Below are positions 17,118 through 25,490 of a DNA stretch of 53,889 nt, one piece after another; within the stretch, counting starts at the first letter, position 1, and each line of letters starts with the position of its first letter. Position numbers and translations under genes: made by a program. Origin of the DNA: Acidobacteriota bacterium (GTDB taxonomy: Bacteria; Acidobacteriota; Terriglobia; Bryobacterales; Bryobacteraceae); contig JAJYLS010000002.1 of assembly GCA_021787555.1 (NCBI GenBank), positions 1 to 53,889 on the forward strand. The letters are read 5' to 3'. Below the pieces are notes generated by a model. It saw nothing but the letters and a program-made list of their open reading frames with translations. It was not told the origin of the DNA and made no database searches.

Positions 17118-17151
17118 CAAAGAGAAAGTCTAGCATCGGAACAAACTCTGA

Positions 17152-17811
17152 ATGAAGCTCGCTGCAATCGGTCTCTTTTTATTGTCTTCAACCGTGGGTT
17201 ACAGAATTCTGGCCGGCTGGCCGGCCGGGCCGCTTAACCCGACTGAATCCCACAACAGCAAGTTTGGCGCAGTTGCCGCCGGATTTTCGAAATTTCTGAC
17301 ATTTCCTCTCCCGAAGCCCGTCCAGGCGACAGCGCAGCAGCCGGACCAGCAACCGCAGGACGGCGCCTGCGACCAGCCGTATTTGGCGGTGGCCCCGCCA
17401 CCACAAGCGCCAGTAGACGCGCACGCGCTCATCCGCGCGGCCGCGCAGCGGCACAACGTGCCGGTGGCATTCGTCAAGAGCATCGTGGCGGCGGAATCGA
17501 ATTTCGATTGCGATGCGGTATCGCCCAAGGGCGCGATCGGACCCATGCAGTTGATGCCCGAGACGGCGCAGGAGTTCGGCATCGATCCCATGGACCCGGC
17601 GCAGAACATCGACGCCGGCACGCACTACCTGCGGATCCTGCTGGACCGGTACCAGCGATACCAGAATGGCCTCAAGCGCACGATCGCCGCCTACAATGCC
17701 GGGCCGAACGTAGTGGACCGGTACCACGGCGTCCCGCCGTTCAAGGAAACGCGCGATTATGTTCACCGCGTGCTGGCGTACTTGCGGCAATTCCGGCACG
17801 GGCGCGGTTAG
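17152..17811 (+). CDS. Lytic transglycosylase (SLT domain), exported
   Basis: This 219-aa protein cleaves peptidoglycan glycan strands. An N-terminal hydrophobic segment (LAAIGLFLLSSTVGYRI) is a signal or anchor, followed by a Pro/Gln-rich linker to about residue 85. The SLT domain starts at DAHALIRAAAQRH. It contains the catalytic Glu in VAAESNF, then SPKGAIGPMQLMPETA and later TIAAYNAGPNVV, the three conserved SLT family 1 blocks. The domain ends near the C-terminus with YVHRVLAYLRQF. It is divergent from thrC with a gap of 34 bp. Small soluble or lipid-free SLT proteins like this act in wall turnover or make room for envelope complexes. Confidence 0.88.
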   Translation: MKLAAIGLFLLSSTVGYRILAGWPAGPLNPTESHNSKFGAVAAGFSKFLTFPLPKPVQATAQQPDQQPQDGACDQPYLAVAPPPQAPVDAHALIRAAAQRHNVPVAFVKSIVAAESNFDCDAVSPKGAIGPMQLMPETAQEFGIDPMDPAQNIDAGTHYLRILLDRYQRYQNGLKRTIAAYNAGPNVVDRYHGVPPFKETRDYVHRVLAYLRQFRHGRG

Positions 17812-17920
17812 GCTGGGACGGGGCGGCTGGTGATCCCGGGGGAATCTCGAGAAAGGTTCTGGTACGCCCGTGTTACGGCCAGCGCTGTTGTCCGAAGTTA
17901 GTCCGTGGTGAAATCGTGGC

Positions 17921-18067
17921 ATGGACGGAGCTGATGTTCTCGTATTGGCGCTTCTGGCGTCGGCCGATTTCGCGCTGCTGGCGTGGATGCGTATGAGGCA
18001 CGTGCGTCGGTTGCGCGCGGAGCGCATCATGCGGAGCCTGCGCTTCGCGCTCGAGCAGGCGGCGTAG
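17921..18067 (+). CDS. Possible 48-aa membrane microprotein
   Basis: A short frame encodes a start of MDGADVLVLALLASADF, a hydrophobic helix through FALLAWMRM, then a basic tail HVRRLRAERIM and an amphipathic end FALEQAA. A membrane helix with an Arg-rich cytosolic flank is plausible. No strong ribosome-binding site is visible and no family is recognised, so this is tentative. It lies between the lytic transglycosylase and the convergent gamma-glutamyltransferase. Confidence 0.35.
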   Translation: MDGADVLVLALLASADFALLAWMRMRHVRRLRAERIMRSLRFALEQAA

Positions 18068-18085
18068 GAGCGGCAGGACCGCTCC

Positions 18086-19753
18086 CTACGGCCGCGGCTC
18101 GGAGCGCGGGAAATACGGGGGCGGCTCGGGAACCGCGGCGCCGTCTTTGCGCGGGTCGGACGCGCCGAAATTCACGCCTGTCGCCGAATTGTGGATGACC
18201 GCCTGGCCGCCGCCCACGCTTTCGGAAAATTCGCCCAGGACGCGCATTTGGTGGCCCTTCCGCACCAGACCGGTGAGCACGTCCGGGGCAAAACGGCTCT
18301 CGACGGAAAATTCGCAGGTGCCGAAAGAAAGGCGCGTGAAGCGCGGGGCTTCGAGCGCCATCTGGATATTCATCCCGTGGTCCACCACGTTGGAGACGAA
18401 CTGCGCGTGCGCCTGCGCCTGGTTCAGCCCGCCCATAATGCCGAAGCCCATGTGGATATCGCCCTTCTCCATGAACGCCGGAATGATGGTGTGGAAAGGG
18501 CGCTTGCGGCCCTGGAGGGCGTTGGGATGCGCGGGATCGAGATCGAACAGGCCGCCGCGGTTCTGGAGCGCGAAGCCGAAATCGTCCACCACCACACCCG
18601 AACCGAAGTGCTGGTAGACGCTCTGGATGAGCGAGGCGATGTTTCCGTCGCGATCCACCACGGAAAGATAAATGGTGTCGCCCTTGACGTCGAACGGCTT
18701 ACCCGGGGGGACGTTGCAGCCGGCGGCTTTATCGGGATCGATCAGTTTGGCGCGTTCGCGGGCGTAATCCATCGAGATCATGCCCGCGACCGGCACCTTG
18801 GCGAAGCGCATATCGGCGACGTAGCGGTGGAGGTCGGCATAGGCCAGGCGCTGCGCCTCCATCTGGGTGTGCACCTCCTGGACGCCGCGGGCGGGCCAGC
18901 TTGAAAGCGGAAACAGCGAGAGGATGTTGAGCATCTCGATGGCGGCGATGCCCTGGCCGTTGGGCGGCAGCTCGTAGACTTTCCAGCCGTGGTAATCGGT
19001 GGAGAGCGGCTCGACCCACTCGGATTGGAACTCGCTCAGATCCGCGGCGGTCATTTTGCCGCCGAGGCGGTCGCTGGTGCGCAGGATGGCGCGGGCGATA
19101 GCGCCGCGGTAAAAGGCGGATTCGCCCTCGTCCGCGATGAGGCGGAAGGCGGCGGCCATCTGGGGATCGCGGAAGATTTCACCGGCGCGCGGCGCGCGGC
19201 CGTCGTGCAGAAAAACACTGCGGGCGTTCGCGTCCTTGGCGAGCTTGGCTTCCTCGGTTCCCCAGGCTTCGGAGATGATTTCGGTGACGGGGTAGCCGTG
19301 GCCGGCGTAGTAAATCGCCGGCTGGAAGACATCTTTCCAGGGCAGCCGCCCGAAGCGTTGGTGCAGCTTGGACCAGCCATCCACGGCACCGGGCACGGTC
19401 ACGGATTGGATGCCTTCCTGCGGCATGGTCTTGTAGCCGAGCGAGTGCAGGAATTCGATACTGAGCGCTTGGGGCGCCCATCCGCTGGCGTTGATGGCGG
19501 TCAGCTTGCCGGTTTTGGCTTCCCAATAGATGGCGAAGAGGTCGCCGCCGAGGCCGCAGCTTTCGGGTTCGACCACGCCCAGCACGGCATTGGCGGCGAT
19601 GGCGGCATCGATGGCGGAACCGCCGCGCGCCAGCACCTGGGCACCGGCTTGCGAGGCCAGGGTCTGGCTGGTGGCCACGATGCCGCGATCGGAGATCACC
19701 ATGGAGCGAGTCTGGGTGCGGTCCTGGGCATGCACAACCGGTAGGATCGACAT
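18086..19753 (-). CDS. ggt: Gamma-glutamyltransferase (glutathione hydrolase family)
   Basis: This exported Ntn-hydrolase cuts gamma-glutamyl bonds (glutathione and related peptides). From ATG 19753 it is 555 aa. A longer frame to 19819 would run through a heptamer repeat, so the shorter start is preferred, though its signal peptide (MSILPVVHA) is then brief. Family blocks are ESCGLGGDLF, PPNGQGIAAIEMLN and the self-processing site GDTIYLSVVDRDGN. Its Thr (about residue 360) becomes the N-terminal nucleophile of the small subunit. A glycine-rich oxyanion-loop region follows at GIMGGLNQ. The two halves are then about 359 and 196 residues, as usual. It follows the GH172 gene on the same strand. 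Confidence 0.88.
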   Translation of the reverse strand: MSILPVVHAQDRTQTRSMVISDRGIVATSQTLASQAGAQVLARGGSAIDAAIAANAVLGVVEPESCGLGGDLFAIYWEAKTGKLTAINASGWAPQALSIEFLHSLGYKTMPQEGIQSVTVPGAVDGWSKLHQRFGRLPWKDVFQPAIYYAGHGYPVTEIISEAWGTEEAKLAKDANARSVFLHDGRAPRAGEIFRDPQMAAAFRLIADEGESAFYRGAIARAILRTSDRLGGKMTAADLSEFQSEWVEPLSTDYHGWKVYELPPNGQGIAAIEMLNILSLFPLSSWPARGVQEVHTQMEAQRLAYADLHRYVADMRFAKVPVAGMISMDYARERAKLIDPDKAAGCNVPPGKPFDVKGDTIYLSVVDRDGNIASLIQSVYQHFGSGVVVDDFGFALQNRGGLFDLDPAHPNALQGRKRPFHTIIPAFMEKGDIHMGFGIMGGLNQAQAHAQFVSNVVDHGMNIQMALEAPRFTRLSFGTCEFSVESRFAPDVLTGLVRKGHQMRVLGEFSESVGGGQAVIHNSATGVNFGASDPRKDGAAVPEPPPYFPRSEPRP

Positions 19754-19762
19754 AAACAAGAA

Positions 19763-19790
19763 GACAGGAGTCAGGAGACAGAAGTCAGAA
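19763..19790. repeat. 7-bp tandem repeat (GWCAGRA x4)
   Basis: Four units GACAGGA, GTCAGGA, GACAGAA and GTCAGAA lie in perfect register between ggt and the GH172 gene, just upstream of the preferred ggt start. The same units occur in the repeat at 20946-21018. The array is also translatable in frame with ggt, which makes the start of that gene ambiguous. Confidence 0.75.
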
Positions 19791-19819
19791 GGAAACCCGC
19801 GCCGGCGGATGATATTCAT

Positions 19820-20929
19820 TTACGCAGTCCGCACCTTGGGAATGCGCTCTTCCACGGGCGGCAGCGCGGGGAAATCGGTATAGGGCGCGTCCTGATACCA
19901 ATAGGCGGCGGAGAAGAAATTATCGCCGCGATTGTTGGCGTGGCCGTGCTCCATGGTGTGCTTGAGGTAGCGCTGGAAGGCGATGGGGTTGTCGCCGTGC
20001 CAGCGGTAGCAGCAATAGCGGCCGCCGGTGCGCTCGGGATCGACGATCAGGGGCGCACCGTAGAAATGGTGGCCGAAGGGCACGGCGCCGTCGCGCCCGC
20101 CGAAATCCCAGCTTCCCAGGAAATAATCTTCCGATCCGGTGCCGGTCATGACGGGCTTGGTTTCGTCGTCGATGAAGGTCATATCGTCGCCTTCGCCCCA
20201 CCAGCGCTCGGCATTCTGGAGCACGCCGAGGGTGACGCCCATGAGGTGGCCGCGGCCGCGCGTTTCCACATAGACGTAATTGTGACGGCCGTCGAGATTG
20301 ATTTCCGGACCGGTGAATTTCACCGGGACGCACGGCGCCGCCTGGCGGTACTGCGCGTGGAAGTAGAGGGCGTCGTCGGGGAGAGACGGCACGGTCATGT
20401 AGTCGATGTTGGAATAGAAGGCGCCGACGGGCAGTTTGCCTTCGTTGGTCACGGTGAGGCGCGCCGCACGGCGGTAGGGCATGGCGAAGTAGCAGTTGAG
20501 AGACCTGCCCGGCGAGCAGGCGAGATACGCGGACTGGTAGTGGACGTAAGAGCCGAGGTTGAGGCCGAAGAAATCGCCGATGGGCGCTTCGATGCTCGGC
20601 TTGGGGTTGCCGTCCCAGTAACCGCGGAGGACGATTTCCTTGAGGTGGTCGTTGCTGCGCGCGGCGATGGTGAACCAGATGTGGGTGATGACGCCGGGCC
20701 CTTGGGCGGCGAAGACTTCGTGGGTCTCACCCGGGGGGATGGGCCAGGAATCGTGGTTGCCGCCGGTGCGGTCGAAGCTGGACTGCTTGAGCGTGCGATG
20801 GTCCATCGCACGGGCATAGTGCGGCAATTGAGGCGGCGGGGTCGAGGAAGCCGAGCCGGTTTGGGCTTGGGCGGCGGCAAATCCACCGGCTCCAAGGATG
20901 CGTTGCAGAAAACCGCGGCGGTCGTTCAT
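19820..20929 (-). CDS. GH172 (DUF2961) glycoside hydrolase, Tat-exported
   Basis: DUF2961 proteins are now glycoside hydrolase family 172, which includes difructose-anhydride-forming enzymes and D-arabinofuranosidases. This 369-aa protein has a twin-arginine start (NDRRGFLQRILGAGG) and the two family acidic motifs. These are WWGEGDD with E246 and GTGSEDYF with E267. The 21-residue spacing equals that between E270 and E291, the catalytic pair of the characterised Bifidobacterium alpha-D-fructofuranosidase. The fold is a double jelly-roll assembled as a multimer. Its actual furanoside substrate is unknown. It lies upstream of ggt with a repeat between them and a hairpin repeat at its 5' side. 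Confidence 0.85.
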   Translation of the reverse strand: MNDRRGFLQRILGAGGFAAAQAQTGSASSTPPPQLPHYARAMDHRTLKQSSFDRTGGNHDSWPIPPGETHEVFAAQGPGVITHIWFTIAARSNDHLKEIVLRGYWDGNPKPSIEAPIGDFFGLNLGSYVHYQSAYLACSPGRSLNCYFAMPYRRAARLTVTNEGKLPVGAFYSNIDYMTVPSLPDDALYFHAQYRQAAPCVPVKFTGPEINLDGRHNYVYVETRGRGHLMGVTLGVLQNAERWWGEGDDMTFIDDETKPVMTGTGSEDYFLGSWDFGGRDGAVPFGHHFYGAPLIVDPERTGGRYCCYRWHGDNPIAFQRYLKHTMEHGHANNRGDNFFSAAYWYQDAPYTDFPALPPVEERIPKVRTA

Positions 20930-20945
20930 AACCGCTTATTGTAAA

Positions 20946-21018
20946 GGAGTCGGGAGTCAGGAGTCAGGAGGCACCGATACCGGCGCCTCATTCTGACTTC
21001 TGTCTCCTGACTTCTGGG
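20946..21018. repeat. Opposed 7-bp tandem arrays forming a hairpin
   Basis: The left arm is four heptamers GGAGTCG, GGAGTCA, GGAGTCA, GGAGGCA (20946-20973). After 17 bases, the right arm is TTCTGAC, TTCTGTC, TCCTGAC, TTCTGGG (20991-21018), the complement of the same unit type. The arms can fold together. It sits between the GH172 start and the stop codon of a small secreted protein gene, both on the minus strand. Confidence 0.75.
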
Positions 21019-21020
21019 AT

Positions 21021-21341
21021 TTAGAAGCCCAGCTTGGTCTTGGAGCCGCCCAGGTCGATTTCTTCAATCTTATCGACGTTGCCGTCCTTGGTGGACTGGA
21101 CTCTGGTGCCGTCGAACTTCTTTTCCGTGGTCTCGATCTTCACCGGGGTGGTGTAGGACTTGTAGCTGTTGACATCCGTGAAAATCGCGTTCGATCCCTC
21201 GACTTTGAGCTTGTACTGTCCGGGCTTGAGGTCAATGCTTCCCGCCCTGCTCGGGCCGGAAAGAATGATCTCGTAGGTTTTGGCGCTTCCGATGGACAAG
21301 GTGGCGAGGGCCAGGACGCTGATGGCGAACAGTTTTTTCAT
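21021..21341 (-). CDS. Small secreted protein of acidobacterial type
   Basis: This 106-aa protein (ATG 21341; an upstream in-frame ATG at 21359 adds six residues) has a clear signal peptide, MKKLFAISVLALATLSIGSA, with cleavage near SAKTYEI. The mature part is a small beta-rich domain with the pattern LKPGQYKLKVEGSNAIFTDV then PVKIETTEKKF, ending in IDLGGSKTKLGF. Proteins with this layout are abundant and secreted in acidobacteria, but no function is known. Upstream, 21342-21478 is AT-rich and probably holds the promoter, though no clear hexamers are assigned. Confidence 0.75.
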   Translation of the reverse strand: MKKLFAISVLALATLSIGSAKTYEIILSGPSRAGSIDLKPGQYKLKVEGSNAIFTDVNSYKSYTTPVKIETTEKKFDGTRVQSTKDGNVDKIEEIDLGGSKTKLGF

Positions 21342-21478
21342 GGATTTTCTGGTTTTCACTTTCCTTTCAAGGATTGCTGTTGCGTTGCAAGTGTTAAGGC
21401 GAGGCGGGGTGCCGGATAGTTACATTAAAATTCGCCAATGAAACTTTAAGGACCTGTTTATCTTATATTTACGTATAC

Positions 21479-21646
21479 TTACACTTCCGGTGGGTCTTCC
21501 TCGGGAGGCTTCTTATGCTTGGGCTTCTTGCCGGCGGCCTTGGGCTCGATGGGGCGGGCGGCGGGAATGCGCCCGACGCGCTCGCGGGCAATGGCCTTCA
21601 CCTCTTTGGCGAGCTTAAAGCTCTTCTTCCGGTTTCTGCGCGCCAA
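21479..21646 (-). CDS. Small Lys/Pro-rich basic protein overlapping the receiver-domain gene
   Basis: From TTG 21646 a 55-aa frame reads MARRNRKKSFKLAKEVKAIA, then RERVGRIPAARPIEPKAAGK, and ends with KKPPEEDPPEV at TAA 21479-21481. The composition (basic helix, then a Pro/Lys tail) recalls small nucleic-acid-binding or disordered acidobacterial proteins. It overlaps the end of the receiver gene by 32 bp. It lacks an ATG, but the helical heptad of Lys/Ala and the absence of stops support coding. The function is unknown. Confidence 0.5.
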   Translation of the reverse strand: MARRNRKKSFKLAKEVKAIARERVGRIPAARPIEPKAAGKKPKHKKPPEEDPPEV

Positions 21647-22007
21647 GCATCCTCCGGATGGTGCCGGCCAGTTTCTCGGGGGTGAACGGTTTTTGGAGAA
21701 ATGTCACGCGGCCGGGCGCGGCGGCCTCCAGCGGACGCATATCTACGGGATAGCCGCTGGCTTCGATCACGCGCAGCGCGGGATTCGCTTCGAGCATGCG
21801 GAGCGCGAGGTCTTCCGAACTGAGGCCGGTCATGCTGTGGTCGAGCACCGCGGCATCGAAGCCGGCGGGCGCGGACTGCACCTGCGACCACGCTTCATCG
21901 GTGCTGCTAAGAGCGGTCACGTCGTATTCCAGGCGGCGCAGATAGGCGGCCACCATTTTGAGCAGCGCGGGTTCATCATCTACGATTAAAACGCGAGGGT
22001 GATCCAT
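21615..22007 (-). CDS. Stand-alone response-regulator receiver domain
   Basis: This is a single-domain response regulator (130 aa) with acidic residues D10-D11-E12 (IVDDE), phospho-acceptor D56 (AVLDHSMTG), a small residue at S84 and K106 (QKPF). No output domain follows the receiver. Such proteins relay phosphate or bind a target directly. It is divergent from yjbQ with only 14 bp between start codons, so the promoters must overlap the coding regions or each other. No histidine kinase is next to it. A 55-aa basic protein overlaps its 3' end. Confidence 0.85.
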   Translation of the reverse strand: MDHPRVLIVDDEPALLKMVAAYLRRLEYDVTALSSTDEAWSQVQSAPAGFDAAVLDHSMTGLSSEDLALRMLEANPALRVIEASGYPVDMRPLEAAAPGRVTFLQKPFTPEKLAGTIRRMLGAQKPEEEL

Positions 22008-22021
22008 AAAGCCACAGCAGT

Positions 22022-22447
22022 ATGATCGGTTCTATGAAGTGCTATACCGAATATCTCACATTCAGGACCACAAAGCACAGGGACTACATCAATATCACGG
22101 ACCGGGTGGAGGCGGCGCTGCGGAAAAGCGGGATTCAGGAAGGCATGGTGCTGGTATCGGCTATGCACATCACGGCGGGCGTGTATGTGAACGACGCGGA
22201 GGACGGGTTGATTGCCGACATCGACGAATGGCTGGAAAAGCTGGCGCCGTTCCGCCAGGATTACCGGCACCACCGCACCGGCGAGACCAACGGGGATTCG
22301 CACCTGAAAAGCCTGCTGGTGCACCACGAAGTGGTAGTGCCGGTGACCAAGGGCAAGCTGGATTTCGGGCCGTGGCAGCAGGTGTATTACGCCGAATTCG
22401 ACGGGCAGCGGGCCAAGCGGGTCATTATCAAGGTGATGGGCGAGTAA
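22022..22447 (+). CDS. YjbQ/UPF0047 family protein (secondary thiamine-phosphate synthase-like)
   Basis: This 141-aa protein carries the YjbQ/UPF0047 signature: [14 protein letters not shown], then [14 protein letters not shown], and [15 protein letters not shown]. coli YjbQ has weak thiamine-phosphate synthase activity, and the family is a small beta-rich trimer. ATG 22022 or 22034 may be the start. It precedes a DUF4139 gene by 42 bp. The name describes the family; the in-vivo role here is not known. Confidence 0.82.
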   Translation: MIGSMKCYTEYLTFRTTKHRDYINITDRVEAALRKSGIQEGMVLVSAMHITAGVYVNDAEDGLIADIDEWLEKLAPFRQDYRHHRTGETNGDSHLKSLLVHHEVVVPVTKGKLDFGPWQQVYYAEFDGQRAKRVIIKVMGE

Positions 22448-22489
22448 ACTCCTGGGGAACTTTTGGCGTCTAATCCGGCGGGAGGCAGC

Positions 22490-24484
22490 ATGAAAGGCAT
22501 CCTCTTTACGTTCGTTTGCGCCGCGCTGGCAGTCGGGGCGGCCGAACTGCCGGTGCGGCAGGTGGTGCTCTATAAGCACGGCGTGGGGTTTTTCGAGCGG
22601 TCCGGGCGGCTGGGACCGGGCGCATCGGCGCAGCTGGATTTCAACGCGACGGAGATGAATGACGTCCTGAAATCGCTGACCGTCGAAGAAAAAGGCGGCG
22701 GGAAAATTACGGGGCTGCGGTACGATTCCATGGACCCGCTGAGCCATAAGCTGAGCGAGTTTTCGTTTAAGATCGGCGAAGGGCAGCCGCTGAGCGGGCT
22801 ACTGGATCAGCTCAAGGGCGCGCGGATCGAGCTGCAATTCGGGAATTCGACCATGGCCGGCGCGATTGTGGACGCGCGCGAGATTGCGGCCACCGATAAG
22901 CAGCCGGAGCGCGAGCAGATCACGCTGCTGATGGATTCGGGCGAGTTGCGGACGTTGGATTTGAGCGCGGCAGCGGCAATTCGCTTCCCCGACGCGCAAT
23001 TCGAGCGGCAACTGAAGGATTACCTGGCGGCGGTGGCGGCGGCGCGGTCGAAAGAAAAGCGCAGCGTGTACATCGATTCCACGGATGCCAAAGAGCGCGA
23101 GGTGACGGCCAGCTACACGATTCCGGCGGCGGTGTGGAAATCGAGCTATCGGCTGATATTCGGTACAACCGGGCAGCCGGTGCTGGAAGGCTGGGCGATG
23201 GTGGACAACACCACGGGCGAGGATTGGAACAAGGTGCAGCTCTCGCTGGTATCGGGGCGGCCGATTTCGTTCGTGAGCCAGCTTTACGCGCCAAAATACG
23301 TGAGCCGGCCGACGGCGGAATTGCCGGACGATACCGCGGCGCGGCCGGTGGTGCATGAGGGCGGATATCCAGGCGGCGTGATGGGTGGAATTGGCGGCGC
23401 GGCTCCGAAGGCGGTGGCGCAGCAGTTCGACTCCGGGAGATTGCGGGTCGGCGGAAATGTCGAAAACATCACTGTCGCAACGGGGGCCGCGGCCAGCACG
23501 ATCGCGTCCACCGCTTCCGCACAAGAGCTTGGGGAGTTGTTCGAATACCGCATCGCGCAGCCGGTCACGATCCGCAAGAATGAATCGGCCATGCTGCCGT
23601 TTCTCCAGCAGGCGATCGAGGCGCGCAAGCTGCTGATCTGGTCCGACCGCAGCTCGCAGCATCCCACCAACGCCGCGGAGCTGACCAACAACGCCGGCAA
23701 GACGCTCGACGGCGGGCCAATCACGGTCTACGATGGCGGCGCTTACGGCGGGGAGGCCCTCATGGAGACCTTCAAGGCCGGCGACAAACGGCTGATCAGC
23801 TACGCGGTGGACCTGGGCACGCGGATCACCGACGCCTTCAACACCAAAGCGGCGGTGATGCGCGAGTTTCACGCCTCGCGCGGGGTTCTCACCACCAAGA
23901 TGGCTGCCGAAGAGACCCGGACCTATACGATCCGCAACGTCGATCAGAAAGCCAAGACGCTAATCCTCGATCACCCGCTGCGGGCCGGCTACATGCTGCT
24001 CAACCAGAAGCCCGCGGAGAAAACCGCGAAGGCCTACCGGTTCGAAATTCCGCTTGCCGCCGATGCGACGCGCGAGTTTCCGGTTTCCGAGGAGCGGGTC
24101 TATTCGCAGAGCTACGCGGTTTCCAACCTGACGCCCGACGTGCTTATGCAGTACGTGCAGAACCGCGATCTCACCGATGCCGGGCGGCGACAGCTTCAGC
24201 GCATCGCCGACCAGAAGCGGCAGGTGGCGGAGAACCAGCGGGCGCTCGACGAAGCGAACCGGCAATCGCAGGAGCTGACGTCGGATGAAGAGCGCGTCCG
24301 GCAAAACATCTCGAGCCTGAACGCGGTGAGCGGGCAGCAGCAGCAGGTGCAGAACTACGCGCGCGAACTCGATGCGCACGAGCAGCAGCTTGCGGCGCTC
24401 CGCGACCGCCAGGCGGAGCTGAAAAAGAAAGCAGCGGCGCTGCAAACCGAGCTGGATCGATCGATCGAGGCGCTTTCGTTTTGA
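22490..24484 (+). CDS. Secreted DUF4139-domain protein with C-terminal coiled coil
   Basis: From ATG 22490 (a GGGAGG lies just upstream) this is 664 aa with a signal peptide (GILFTFVCAALAVGAAELP). The first ~200 residues resemble the DUF4139 N-terminal region with LPVRQVVLYKHGVGFFER, followed by the DUF4139 beta-sheet core (VTASYTIPAAVWKSSYRLIF, NTTGEDWNKVQL). A Gly-rich insert lies near residues 285-305. The last ~100 residues are a Gln/Arg/Glu-rich coiled coil (RRQLQRIADQKRQVAENQ...). It probably sits in the periplasm or at the surface. The downstream homoserine dehydrogenase overlaps it by 4 bp, but no functional link is obvious. The family has no assigned biochemical role. Confidence 0.75.
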   Translation: MKGILFTFVCAALAVGAAELPVRQVVLYKHGVGFFERSGRLGPGASAQLDFNATEMNDVLKSLTVEEKGGGKITGLRYDSMDPLSHKLSEFSFKIGEGQPLSGLLDQLKGARIELQFGNSTMAGAIVDAREIAATDKQPEREQITLLMDSGELRTLDLSAAAAIRFPDAQFERQLKDYLAAVAAARSKEKRSVYIDSTDAKEREVTASYTIPAAVWKSSYRLIFGTTGQPVLEGWAMVDNTTGEDWNKVQLSLVSGRPISFVSQLYAPKYVSRPTAELPDDTAARPVVHEGGYPGGVMGGIGGAAPKAVAQQFDSGRLRVGGNVENITVATGAAASTIASTASAQELGELFEYRIAQPVTIRKNESAMLPFLQQAIEARKLLIWSDRSSQHPTNAAELTNNAGKTLDGGPITVYDGGAYGGEALMETFKAGDKRLISYAVDLGTRITDAFNTKAAVMREFHASRGVLTTKMAAEETRTYTIRNVDQKAKTLILDHPLRAGYMLLNQKPAEKTAKAYRFEIPLAADATREFPVSEERVYSQSYAVSNLTPDVLMQYVQNRDLTDAGRRQLQRIADQKRQVAENQRALDEANRQSQELTSDEERVRQNISSLNAVSGQQQQVQNYARELDAHEQQLAALRDRQAELKKKAAALQTELDRSIEALSF

Positions 24485-25464
24485 AACTGGCGCTGATTGG
24501 CTACGGCAACGTGGGGCGCGCGCTGGCGCGGCTCGTGGCGGCGAAGCGCCGCGAATTCCCGTTCACGATCACGGGAATCCATACGCTGCGGCATGGGACG
24601 GCGATCGATCCGGGCGGCTTGCCGCTGGATCCGCCGTTCGGGCCGCGGGCTCCAACGATCGAAGCGTTTTTCGAGGCGGCGGGCGCGGAGATTGCGGTCG
24701 AGCTGACCACGCTAAATCCCTCGACCGGCGAGCCCGCGATGGCGCACATCCTTGCAGCGTTCGCGCGCGGCATGCACGTGGCGACGGCGAATAAAGGGCC
24801 GATCGCGCATGCCTACGCCGCGCTGCGCGAGGAAGCGGCGCGTGCGGGCGTGGGGTTCCGCTTCGAATCGGCGGTGATGGATGGTGCGCCGGTGTTCAAC
24901 TTGTGGCGCGGGTGCATGCCGGGTGTGAAGGTGCTGGGGTTCGCCGGCTCGCTGAATTCGACCTCGAAGGTGGCGATTGAGACGATGGAGCGCGGCGGCT
25001 CGTTCGAGGACGGCTTGAGCGCCGCGCGCCAGATGGGAATCACGGAAGCCGATGGAGCGTACGATATCGAGGGATGGGATTCGGCTGCTAAAACCGCGGC
25101 GCTGGCGAACGTGCTGATGGACGCGCGGACGACTCCGCTGGCGGTGGGAACGCGCGGCATTGGCCGACTCACACCCGAGCGCGTGCGGGAGATCGCGCGG
25201 CAGGGCAAGACCGTGCGGCTGATCAGCCGGGCGCGAATGACGGCGTCCGGCATTGCGCTGCGCGTGCGGGCAGAGGTGTTGGACCGCGGCGACATTCTGG
25301 CCGCGGCGCCGGGGACCTCCAACGTGCTGTTGTTCCACACGGACCTGATGGGGACGTTCGGCACGGTTTCGATCGAGCCGGGGGTCGAGCAGACGGCCTA
25401 CGGGGTGTTCAGCGATCTGGTGAATTTAAGCGGCGGCGGAGCAAAACCGTACAATAGGCAATAG
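24481..25464 (+). CDS. hom: Homoserine dehydrogenase, short form without ACT domain
   Basis: This enzyme reduces aspartate semialdehyde to homoserine in the threonine/methionine pathway. The 327-aa product starts at TTG 24481, overlapping the DUF4139 gene by 4 bp. It has the Rossmann motif GYGNVGRALA, the ATANKGP block binding the cofactor, and substrate-domain motifs FAGSLNSTSK and ADGAYDIEGWD. No regulatory ACT domain follows, so threonine feedback by that route is not expected. The stop codon TAG lies inside two AATAGGN heptamers (25453-25466). The pathway partner thrC lies elsewhere in the window. Confidence 0.85.
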   Translation: MKLALIGYGNVGRALARLVAAKRREFPFTITGIHTLRHGTAIDPGGLPLDPPFGPRAPTIEAFFEAAGAEIAVELTTLNPSTGEPAMAHILAAFARGMHVATANKGPIAHAYAALREEAARAGVGFRFESAVMDGAPVFNLWRGCMPGVKVLGFAGSLNSTSKVAIETMERGGSFEDGLSAARQMGITEADGAYDIEGWDSAAKTAALANVLMDARTTPLAVGTRGIGRLTPERVREIARQGKTVRLISRARMTASGIALRVRAEVLDRGDILAAAPGTSNVLLFHTDLMGTFGTVSIEPGVEQTAYGVFSDLVNLSGGGAKPYNRQ

Positions 25465-25490
25465 GAGCATAGAGGGCGCGAACTCGCGGC

